Shown piece after piece: positions 1 through 8,360 of a DNA stretch of 11,203 nucleotides; position 1 is the first letter of the stretch; the number at the start of each line of letters is the position of its first letter. The stretch is from contig WION01000803.1 of the NCBI GenBank assembly GCA_015039365.1, positions 1-11,203 on the forward strand. Direction: 5' to 3'. The notes beneath the pieces are model-generated. The model had not been told where the DNA came from, made no database searches, and saw nothing but the letters and a program-made list of their open reading frames with translations. This DNA is from Amanita rubescens. Taxonomy: Eukaryota > Basidiomycota > Agaricomycetes > Agaricales > Amanitaceae. The position numbers were made by a program, and so were the translations under genes.

Positions 1-117
1 CCAACCGACCCTGAGTAACTTAGTTACAAGCCAAGCTTAGATAAAGCTCAGGTCCACAGGTCCACTCGGTCTTGAAAGCTCGGATTATCCCTGAATGCTG
101 TAAATGACATGCAAAAT

Positions 118-215
118 CAATCGCTGGTTCTAGCGCTCTTGGGCGAACCACGGTTTTACCCGTTGCGATTGTAGATAGAAATAATGTCTGGTCCATAAAC
201 CCCCCAGACCATTAT
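118..215. repeat. Two consecutive stem-loops
   Basis: The first is a nested stem: CAATCGC (118-124) pairs with GCGATTG (165-171), and the directly adjoining TGGTTC (125-130) pairs with GAACCA (145-150). The second follows ten bases later: ATAATG plus TCTGG (181-191) pairs with CCAGA plus CATTAT (204-215) with one bulged C. All pairs are seen directly; a function is not implied. Confidence 0.6.
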
Positions 216-239
216 ATAAGCACGACCGGTAATCAATAT

Positions 240-397
240 GAAACTTCTAAATGGGATTATGGGATCACCATAGAGCCCAAACTTAGAATGATCCTAACGA
301 TCATTCCGACTAAAGGAGTCCCTAAGGGCGCATCCTTAATAGACTGCGTGTACCACCCACAATGAGGTGTCAGCACGTCCTTTATACTAGAAGTTTC
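240..397. repeat. Outer 10-bp inverted repeat enclosing an 8-bp hairpin
   Basis: GAAACTTCTA (240-249) is the exact reverse complement of TAGAAGTTTC (388-397). Between them lies a hairpin with an 8-bp perfect stem, GAATGATC (286-293) against GATCATTC (299-306), and a 5-nt loop. The nested arrangement resembles a folded RNA or a small foldback element, but no known family was recognised. Confidence 0.55.
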
Positions 398-474
398 TAT
401 ATACGAGCCATATTGTATTATAAAGCCTCTAGGGGCTTATGATGTTATATCGTGCATGAATACCCCAGTCACAT

Positions 475-526
475 CACAGAGGGCAAGTATAACTCTGTGG
501 GGGCCGACGTTGCCATGCCAGCGTCG
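475..526. repeat. Two adjacent hairpins
   Basis: CACAGAG (475-481) pairs perfectly with CTCTGTG (493-499) around an 11-nt loop. Six bases further on, CGACG (505-509) pairs with CGTCG (522-526). Confidence 0.5.
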
Positions 527-805
527 AGAAACATAGGAAGTACCCTTATCCCTGGGTGTCTAGGAGATCCCCCTAAAGCCCTAGGGTCCGGGCGCATGTC
601 ATTAGCTCATATGCCATATCAAGGATTAGTTATATCAAGATGATAAGACCATATCAGGCTCGCTGCGATACTATACCAGTGGGACATCATGTCGGATGAC
701 GAGCAAGCGAGCGGCGATGTGGGTCCTGGCAATATCGACGGCGGGGCCCATAACCTGACGAAGAAGACAGGTCTACGCGAGAGCGTGTCCACAGCATAAG
801 CAGGT

Positions 806-860
806 GCAATAGCTTACCTATTGCGATATGATCTTAGCACTACCCTTCGGCGTAGTAGTG
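806..860. repeat. Two adjacent hairpins
   Basis: GCAATAG (806-812) pairs perfectly with CTATTGC (818-824) around a 5-nt loop. CACTAC (838-843) pairs with GTAGTG (855-860). Either could be read as a terminator-like or structural element, but no adjoining gene supports a specific role. Confidence 0.5.
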
Positions 861-1019
861 ATAGTAAGAGGAAGAGAATGGATTGTCCTATTCTACGATA
901 CAGGACAGGTTTATATACTAAGAGAGAACAAATATGTATCTACATATGTGTAAGCGTATAGTATAGATGAGAAGATATGGCGTGCTAAGCACACCATAAG
1001 ATGTGATCATGAGTCTATC

Positions 1020-1074
1020 ATGATGTCACTATGATATCATAATGATGTCATTATGATGTCATCTCTATGTCATA
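1020..1074. repeat. 11-bp tandem repeat, about five copies
   Basis: Successive 11-base units start at 1020, 1031, 1042, 1053 and 1064. The first four are variants of ATGATGTCATN and the last is more diverged (TCTATGTCATA). The second unit contains the perfect palindrome ATGATATCAT. It is a short minisatellite, possibly inside an old LTR or terminal repeat. Confidence 0.7.
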
Positions 1075-1175
1075 CATAAAGGATGACGCGAGCGATATGA
1101 GTAACATTGATTGTAGTCAATCAGTAGTTAATCATTCTATAAATATAATTCTATATTTAACAGAAGGTAGTCCAG

Positions 1176-1415
1176 CACTACATCAGCAAAACTACATTTC
1201 GGCTTAATGTACTTACAGTCACTTAGTTTACTTCAGTAAGTAGATAAGCATGATAAGACATTAAGTGGGATTCACTTATTTCATGAGATCCCTTTGCTTA
1301 CGAAGTGCTCAATGCTTACAGAAGTGCGTCAAGTGACAGCTAAGTATTATTTCAAGTTCATAAGCGTACTAGTAAACAATACCGTATTCATTACGCAATT
1401 TCCTTATCAGCTGTT
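1176..1415. repeat. Possible CACTA-like left terminus with subterminal motifs
   Basis: The sequence CACTAC starts at 1176. CACTA-superfamily elements begin with CACTA, followed by short subterminal repeats bound by an element-encoded protein. Here AAGTG or its complement CACTT occurs at about 1220, 1263, 1273, 1303, 1322 and 1331, six times in about 115 bp. Two copies are nearly identical longer repeats, GCTTACGAAGTGC (1296-1308) and GCTTACAGAAGTGC (1314-1327). The matching right end would lie beyond the retroelement and outside the window, so the boundary is inferred only. No gene is seen between this point and the stop codon at 1416. Confidence 0.35.
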
Positions 1416-4111
1416 CTATTCGCTATCAGATTCATAAGCTAGCGCACGCACATCGTCTGGGGCATGGAGTGCCACCGTGGGCAGGACCGGTGCCGGGGTA
1501 GTGTGACCTATACTAGAGACTTCCTTTGCTCTGTCAATGATCTTCTGCCACTTGCGCTCGCTCAGACGAAGAATTGACGGGATGACGGCACTGGTAGCAG
1601 GTCCCCAGCGCACCTCCGAGAACTCTTCTTCCTTCTTTTTACTGAGATCTTCGCCAAGCGTACACGATCCAGACTCCCAGGCCTTCAGCGCACGTTCAGC
1701 CTAGAAAAGGATAAGCGACCATCACAGCCACCAACTTGTTCCATGTACGGCAACGGTGGCGAGCGCGAGAGCTCCCCTAGGTGGCACCGTGATCTGAAGT
1801 TCTTCAGGTAGCTTGGCAGTCATCTCCAGATGTGCCGCGAGGCCAGCGATGATGTACGGCGTGAGGAACAGCCCCTTGTAGTCCTACATGTGATACAGTT
1901 AAAGAATTCCTCGATAATCAATCTGGTTACTCACTTTGGGATCCTGTGCATCGTGTTCTTCCCACATGTAACATGCACCATCCATGAGGTGGTGTACATA
2001 CTCGGCAATGGCAGTCGGGGATTCACCACATGTAGTATTGATTAGGTAAACCTTTGTCGCTTGTAAGACTTCACGAGCGATGCGCGCTCGCCATTCACGA
2101 CCGCGTTGGCATGCCTTGTTCGTCCGAGTGAGCCAACATTGAAAGTCGTTGAGTAGATGACGGCTTACAATTAAGTACTCGGGGCCGTTATGTTCTATTT
2201 TACGTGGGGCATCGGGAAGCACGAGCTGATAGATGTAGATCAACTCATTGAGAATTTCAGGGTTGGAGTGGTCCCAAGGGTTGGATAGCGCTCCTAGAAC
2301 AGACCTGAATGCTGGCACAAGAACCTTCTTCCACGTTCCTAGTTGTTGACCGTTCAAATCAAGGCACACCTGAGAGGACCGATCCTTCACTTTGCCCCGA
2401 CGGCAACCAGGAAGACCAGGGTCGAGCGCCTCTACCTTGACGAGTGGTGTATTGTGCTCCACTTTCGCTATGACCTGTTTATGACAAAACTCGAAGCAAT
2501 GTTCACCACAATTTGATGATGAACGAACCTTGACCTGCGACGGCTTCACAGGGTGTGGGACAGTCTCTTGTATGTCCTCATCCATAATCCCTCCATAACG
2601 TAAGTTGAAGCGATCATCTTCGCCAGCCGGTGACGGGGTTATCTGTAGTGTTTAAAAGTCCGGTTGCCAGACCGGAAAAAAACCGGCAACCGGACCGGAC
2701 CGATGCTCGGTTGCAACCAAACCGCAGTTGCGGTTGCCTTCAATTGAGACTGGTTTCGGTCTCGGTTGCCTCATACCTGCCATTTTAGGAAACCGGTTGA
2801 AGACCAGTTGCAACCGGTCTTTTATGGCAACCGGTAAGAGGGTTCTAGGGGTGGATTGGTCGGCGGGCAATCGGATGTCGCCCCTAATCGACCCTAATCC
2901 AGGGTTATGGTTAATGTCAGAATTTGAATGAATTTATGTTGTAGGTATCAAATATGTCATTTTTAATATTATGAGGTGGATAAAGTTATGGGCTGGATAG
3001 GTGGATGGGTAGGTGTGTGTCTGATTACTACGTTAATAAGGGGGATTGAACTGCTTGGATGGGTGGATGCATAAATTGACACTTGGATGACATTGAACAT
3101 ATGTCACGAAAATTACATTAAATTATTCTAAGGGTTACAACAACATATTCTAAGGGTCACAGTGTAATTTTAATGTGTTAGATGGGTGCATGGGTGTATG
3201 ACTGGATGGATCTGTGGCTAAATGGAATGATGTGAGGTGTTGGTGGGGTGGATGCATCGATAGAGACTTGGATGACGCTGTGCTACACCGGTTGTGACCG
3301 GTCTTGGATCAGTTGGCAACCGGTTCATCAAAAACCGGTTGCAACTGCAGGCAACCGGGGGTGCAACCGGAGCCAACCGGTTGCATCCAGTTTCGGTTTC
3401 GGTTGCGAAAAATAATAGGAGTGTCACAACCGGTCACAGTCCGGTCTTTTCCAAAATAGGAAAAAGACCGGACCAAACTGGACTTTAAAACACTAGGTTG
3501 GGAGCATCCGGTATGCGATCACAATCCATGGCCTGGCGTGATGCATCTGACACTGGTTCCACAGCGTGGGGAGCTTTTGTCTGGCCAGATCTTGTGGCAG
3601 GCCGGGCAGCATTTACCAGCATGGCCTCGTGCTGAACACTGAGAGCGTCTTCAAAAGCAGCGATGCGATCAGTATTTGCGAGAAGACGTGCTTGATCAGC
3701 CTTCCTCTGCTCAGCCTGGGCTTGACGACGTGAGGCAGTTTCCTGTTTTTTCTGCAGTGCTTTTAAATCTTCATCGTCTAGTGCAAGGAGCCCCGGATGC
3801 TTCTTGGCATTAGCTGCGCGTGTTACCATACCATTACGGCCTTGCCTGAGAGGCTCTGGACTGATAGATCCTATGCTCTGAGTGTGGGACTGCCTGGTCT
3901 TTGAGTTGATACGATTGTCTACAGGTGGGATGTTTTCTTTATTACTTGCGACGACCTGGAAAAACACGAGTGAGTAGTAACGCATTTCAGACGACTCTTT
4001 CACCCTCGTACTCACTTCACTGTATAGCCGTGTATCTTTTTGGCCTGGTGTCTGTGCCTTTCCAGGCGTTGGTGGTGTGATGAATACCTGCTTTACACGC
4101 TGAAGAGGCAT
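1416..4111 (-). CDS. Hypothetical protein, five exons, about 561 aa, split by an hAT-like MITE
   Basis: I do not recognise a named family; the look is that of large uncharacterised protein families in Agaricomycete genomes. The proposed exons are 4111-4016, 3955-3494, 2642-1935, 1883-1749 and 1700-1416. The introns are 4015-3956 (GTGAGT...CCAG, 60 nt), 3493-2643 (the MITE), 1934-1884 (GTGAGT...GTAG, 51 nt) and 1748-1701 (GTACAT...CTAG, 48 nt). Every junction is phase 0, so the five exons form one uninterrupted frame with no nonsense codon. I chose ATG 4111 because it opens directly onto exon 1; the frame is also open upstream to 4276. Residues about 33-80 are basic and low-complexity, with a KEN tripeptide near 38-40. 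Residues about 92-142 are rich in Gln, Lys, Arg, Glu and Ala and probably form a coiled coil. The region from about 190 to the end looks mainly helical, with a Cys/His cluster (GEHCFEFCHK) near 231-240, and ends in an acidic tail. It is divergent from the Plavaka gene. If the MITE is not spliced out, the product ends after PNLVF at 3485. Confidence 0.6.
2646..2661 (+). repeat. Left terminal inverted repeat of the MITE
   Basis: The sixteen bases TAGTGTTTAAAAGTCC match the complement of 3480-3495 at 15 positions. Confidence 0.75.
2658..2695. repeat. Foldback next to the left MITE end
   Basis: GTCCGGTTGCC (2658-2668) is the exact reverse complement of GGCAACCGGAC (2685-2695), with a 16-nt A-rich loop. 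It overlaps the inner end of the terminal repeat. Confidence 0.7.
3439..3473. repeat. Foldback next to the right MITE end
   Basis: GTCCGGTCTTTTCC pairs with GGAAAAAGACCGGAC across a 6-nt loop, with one extra A on the 3' arm. It has the same outer sequence (GTCCGGT) as the left foldback. Confidence 0.7.
3480..3495 (-). repeat. Right terminal inverted repeat of the MITE
   Basis: GGACTTTAAAACACTA is the complement of the left end with one mismatch. On the minus strand, the GT at 3493-3492 inside this repeat is the proposed splice donor of the interrupted gene. Confidence 0.75.
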
Positions 4112-4245
4112 GCTATGCAGGACTCTTGAGGCTTTGTGTATTTTTTTGTGGCTTTGTGTTTTCCGAGATATTTCATTTTGGTGGCTTGCTAGTTTATCCC
4201 ACGCTTCACTGCCACTTTGTCGCATACCCGTCTCATCTACTATAC
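4112..4245. promoter_or_regulatory. Shared divergent promoter region
   Basis: This 134-bp interval separates the start codons of the minus-strand gene (4111) and the Plavaka gene (4246), so both must be driven from here or from within the neighbour. It contains a direct repeat, GGCTTTGTGT, at 4130-4139 and 4150-4159, and a run of seven T between the copies. No clear TATA box was seen. The regulatory role is inferred from gene orientation only. Confidence 0.4.
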
Positions 4246-5968
4246 ATGCGAAAATCCCAGTATAAACCTCGCTCATATATCTGTCTGTGCAAGCTCGAGA
4301 ACGGACGGATATGTAGCCGTGGGTTCCTCAATAGGTCTGGACTAACCCAACATGTCAACGCCAAGCACCGCATATTTGCCGCCATCAATCATTCCAACCC
4401 TGACCCACATAATGTTAACGTTACTGATATCAACCTAATAAATGCTGACCACGAATTTGATGACTTCGATGCAGCGGGATCAGCTGTGCCCGAGGGAGCT
4501 GAGGCTCCTGTCCAACCGGCTCGTCGCACTATTGATAAGCATCCACTACTCGATGGTAAGGTGCTTTTGTCTTAACAAATTCAATACTAATATTATGAGA
4601 ACCAGGAACACCTTGTGATAGCTTAGACGGTCATGATCTCCCTCCCAACACACCACCGCCAGACGCCAATCAAACAGCGTCATTTAAGCCATTTCTGGAT
4701 CGTTCAGATTTCGAACTAGCCGAATTCCTCTACACGCGAAACCAAACCCCAGCTGCCCAAATTGATGCCCTGATGGACATATGGGCATCAAAATCACCGG
4801 ACCAGGAACCGCCATTCGTTGATCACAAGGATCTATATCATACCATCGATAACATCACGCTCAGTGATGTCCCCTGGAAGGCATTGTCGGTATCATATGG
4901 TGGCACGATCGCTACTGAGGCAGAAGGGGAAGATGTGCCTCCTTGGGTGAGATCAGAATACGAGGTCTGGTATCGAGACCCATTGGCCGTACTGGAAAAT
5001 CAGTTGGCCAATCCGGATTTCAGGGGTAAATTCCACGCTGCCCCATACCGTGAGTATAATGAAGATGGAGAGCGAGTTTGGTCTGATGTCATGTCAGGGA
5101 ATTGGGCGTGGAAGCAGGCTGTACGTCGTCTAAAAGACTACAGATTCCTATCTAACTATACATGGACTACAGGATGTAATCGCAGAAGATCCATCTACAC
5201 ATGGCAGCATGTTTGTTCCCGTCATTCTAGGGAGTGACAAGACAACGGTCTCAGTAGCAACAGGCCAAAATGAATACTACCCACTGTACATCTCCATCGG
5301 CAATGTTCACAACAGCACCCGTCGTGCACACAAAAACGCGGTATCTCTTTTAGCTTTCCTTGCTATTCCCAAGAGTATGTACTAGCTTTTAACGCGTCAA
5401 CAACGGTATTTTAACTTTCTCAGCTGATCGTAAATATACCAACGACGATCGCTGGCGACAGTTTCGACGCCAGCTATTTCACTCGTCACTCCAAGCCATA
5501 TTAGAACCGCTGCGAAAAAGCATGACAAAACCGCAGATCACGAAATGTCCTGATGGCCATTTTTGACGAGTTGTTTACGGACTGGGTCCTTACATTGCAG
5601 ACTACCCGGAGCAATGTATCTTAGCCAGCATCGTGTCTGACTGGTGCCCTCGGTATGCGTTCGACTGCTCACCCATGCAATGGCACTTATTTTTTTATCA
5701 TATGTAGATGCACCGGAACACCAGAAAATCTTGATGGCCCATCTCTCCCTCGCACGAACGCTTATACAGCCATGCTTACGGAATCTCTAGATTTGAAGAC
5801 CCTATGGACTGACTATGGAATTGCTGGTGAAGTCAAGGTAGGTTTGACATTTTGTATGGCATGCCAGCAGGTTCCTGACAACTTACACGACAGCCGTTTA
5901 CAACCCATTTCCCACGTGCCGACATCCATGAGCTCATCCGACCTCTTGCATCAAGTGATTAAGGGTAC
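4246..5968 (+). pseudogene. Plavaka-family transposase, 5' part, broken and interrupted
   Basis: Plavaka transposases are fungal DNA-transposon enzymes related to CACTA-like families. The proposed exons are 4246-4555, 4606-5120, 5173-5374, 5424-5652, 5708-5837 and 5894-5968. The introns (50, 52, 49, 55 and 56 nt) all start GT and end AG; the first has a TACTAA branch-like site and the second CTAAC. ATG 4246 fits the family's short N-terminus before an N-terminal zinc finger (Cys13/Cys15, Cys23, His36, His41, with GLTQHVNAKH). Then follow WASKSPDQEPPF, DVPWKAL, EVWYRDPLAV, LGSDKTTVSVATGQNEYY, SIGNVHNSTRRAHKNAV, YGLGPYIADYPEQ, WTDYGIAGEV, FPRADIHEL and DLLHQVIKG, in the family's usual order. 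Damage: an in-frame TGA at 5564-5566, where a basic residue follows the conserved GHF; a loss of about 2 nt near 5936, between HEL and DLLHQ; and an LTR joined directly after codon IKG. The C-terminal part is absent and may lie beyond the retroelement. Confidence 0.85.
5964..5968. repeat. Candidate 5-bp target site of the Ty3/Gypsy insertion
   Basis: GGTAC lies directly before the TGTAACGG start of the LTR. Ty3/Gypsy elements usually duplicate 4-5 bp on insertion. The second copy would lie outside the window, so the call is tentative. Confidence 0.35.
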
Positions 5969-6086
5969 TGTAACGGCTGATATTTTATTATCTTTTCTTT
6001 TTCTTTTCTTTTCTTTTATTTACAAGAAGTTCCCATGCTTACATAAGGATTCCGCGGAACGACGGCGTGGGAGTGACGAGTCCGAG

Positions 6087-6095
6087 TATATATAC
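6087..6095 (+). promoter_or_regulatory. TATA box of the LTR promoter
   Basis: TATATATAC lies 32 bp upstream of 6119, the normal distance for a start site of an RNA polymerase II transcript. The start proposed from this distance coincides with the first base of the segment complementary to the primer-binding site. Confidence 0.6.
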
Positions 6096-6118
6096 TGAAG
6101 TCCATCTATGTATTCCTT

Positions 6119-6130
6119 AGCCTTACGATT
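6119..6130 (+). promoter_or_regulatory. Predicted transcript 5' end acting as self-primer
   Basis: AGCCTTACGATT is the exact reverse complement of 6228-6239. In Tf1 of fission yeast the first 11 nt of the mRNA anneal to the primer-binding site next to the LTR and prime reverse transcription in place of a tRNA. The position after the TATA box and the match of 12 bases support the same mechanism here. Confidence 0.6.
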
Positions 6131-6227
6131 GTTTCTGTCGTCCATAGACTCAATCAAGTCTCATCTTCTCATTCGCGTTTGAGTCTCGAGTGTCTTAGTG
6201 GTTGTGTCTGGGATCACCTCCTAACAT

Positions 6228-6239
6228 AATCGTAAGGCT
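6228..6239 (+). other. Self-priming primer-binding site
   Basis: AATCGTAAGGCT starts one base after the proposed LTR end and pairs perfectly with 6119-6130. No tRNA-type site (TGG followed by acceptor-stem complement) is evident beside the LTR end. Confidence 0.6.
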
Positions 6240-6568
6240 CTTAACACTACCACACTCATTCGTCCGTCGTCACCCACAACGGACACACGAATTATTCGAC
6301 GGTCACTGTGCTTGATAGCACTAGTAGCCCACTTCAGATACACCTACCTCCTCACGCTGCACATCGCGCGTATCCACTACCACTTGATAAACCCGGACTC
6401 AAGGGTTAATGAGATAGAACAGGGACTGCTCTAAACTCAGAGTTGCAGACCTTGTAAAACTACGATTTGTTCGAGTTTGGGCGTACCTATTCGATCCATA
6501 GGAGAAAACGAACTAGAACCAAACGAACAGTATCCAGAACTCCCTTCGTCCCTGTGAAGATAAGAAGA
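6240..6568 (+). other. Untranslated leader between primer-binding site and gag
   Basis: About 330 nt without a convincing frame. It contains a hairpin GTCCGT/ACGGAC (about 6262-6284) and a perfect small hairpin CCTAT/ATAGG with a 7-nt loop (6486-6502). Packaging signals would be expected in such a leader, but none can be identified from sequence alone. The gag frame is open leftwards to 6467 but has no ATG before 6569. Confidence 0.5.
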
Positions 6569-7976
<1,408 letters not shown>

Positions 7977-8360
7977 CAATACCTCTGATGTAAAGTATGA
8001 AGATTCAAAATTAAATATCGAATGCATTATGTACGAACTCAGAGGATTGGAACATAAGTGGAGAAACAAAAAAATAACGACAAAAAAAGACAAATTAGTG
8101 ATGTGGCGAGGACCGTGGATGGTGAGAAGGATATGGGAACAACCGGAAGAAGTGGCGGTACAAAGCCTAAAACAATGGGTACATAAGACAAGGGAAACTG
8201 AAGCGACGGCGGAGACAGTGAATGTACTGAATGGAATGACGGAGGAGAACGCGTTGTGGCACCTGCAAAACCTTAAATGGAAAGGACGTTACATCCAAGG
8301 GAAGGGTAAAAACCAGATGACGATTAGCGGAACAGTTCACCACCTTAGGATACTTTCCAA
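7977..8360 (+). other. Spacer between gag and protease with an open frame
   Basis: An open frame of 118 codons runs 8029-8385 (Met at 8029). Its product is basic and Trp-rich with no motif I recognise. It overlaps the first bases of the protease in another frame. It is most likely the remains of the gag-pol linker of this element and not a separate gene. Confidence 0.4.

Larger units (their letters stand above)
1..1175. other. Non-coding flank rich in perfect stem-loops
   Basis: I see no convincing gene here. The longest plus-strand frame (452-643, 63 codons) has no recognisable motif. The stretch holds a run of perfect inverted repeats with short loops: 118-171, 181-215, 286-306, 423-438, 475-499, 505-526, 806-824, 838-860, 884-907, 932-947 and 1108-1123. 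Some, though not all, of these would be expected by chance in 1 kb. It ends in an AT-rich patch (1138-1162) just before the proposed CACTA-like end at 1176. It could be a decayed non-coding repeat, an LTR remnant or a structured RNA locus; the sequence alone does not decide. Confidence 0.5.
2646..3495. mobile_element. hAT-like MITE, 850 bp
   Basis: The ends are inverted repeats. The left end reads TAGTGTTTAAAAGTCC (2646-2661), and the right end, complemented, reads TAGTGTTTTAAAGTCC (3495-3480), 15 of 16 identical. TAGTG...CACTA termini fit the hAT superfamily. Both ends continue into foldbacks: 2658-2695 has an 11-bp perfect stem and 3439-3473 has 14 bp with one bulge. Both subterminal zones are packed with ACCGGTTGC/GCAACCGG motifs. 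The AT-rich core (about 2890-3280) has no gene, only short internal repeats: a 35-bp imperfect direct repeat (3061-3095 and 3246-3280) and ATTCTAAGGG twice (about 3124 and 3147). No transposase is encoded, so it is non-autonomous. The expected 8-bp target duplication is not recognisable (GTTATCTG on the left, GGTTGGGA on the right), so the insertion is old or the end is slightly misplaced. Confidence 0.75.
5969..6226 (+). repeat. 5' LTR, about 258 bp
   Basis: The left edge is TGTAACGG at the break in the Plavaka gene. The right edge is placed at CCTAACA (6220-6226), which gives the usual TGT...ACA ends and leaves the proposed primer-binding site one base downstream. It contains a TTTTC-rich pyrimidine tract (about 5985-6029), a perfect palindrome TTCCGCGGAA (6050-6059) and a TATA box (6087-6095). 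U3 would be about 5969-6118 and R plus U5 about 6119-6226. The 3' LTR is not in the window, so the edges are not confirmed by comparison. Confidence 0.65.

Noticed and set aside
452..643. 63-codon plus-strand frame
   Set aside because: No motif, no coding-like composition and it overlaps several hairpins; judged a chance frame.
689..799. 36-aa frame starting MSDDEQ
   Set aside because: Acidic start recalls some retroelement Gag starts, but nothing follows it and no LTR or primer site could be placed nearby.
2652..3488. Several short frames on both strands inside the MITE
   Set aside because: They result from the GC-rich palindromic motif arrays; no transposase motif and no codon structure.
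3956..4015. Coding continuity through this stretch of the minus-strand gene
   Set aside because: The frame is open, but GTGAGT...TTTTTCCAG with a 60-nt length and phase 0 fits an intron like its neighbours better.
5121..5172. Apparent frameshift in the Plavaka transposase
   Set aside because: A 52-nt GTACGT...CTACAG intron with a CTAAC branch-like site explains the frame change exactly.
1..5968. TET/JBP gene, which some fungal transposons of related groups carry
   Set aside because: No dioxygenase motif was seen in any frame.
5969..6030. TTTTC-rich tract as an intron tail of Plavaka
   Set aside because: The Plavaka protein should continue in coding sequence after IKG; TGTAACGG and the downstream TATA, primer site and gag make an LTR start the better explanation.
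6486..6502. T-arm-like hairpin (5-bp stem, 7-nt loop TCGATCC)
   Set aside because: The register of the loop does not match a real T-loop and no tRNA body surrounds it.
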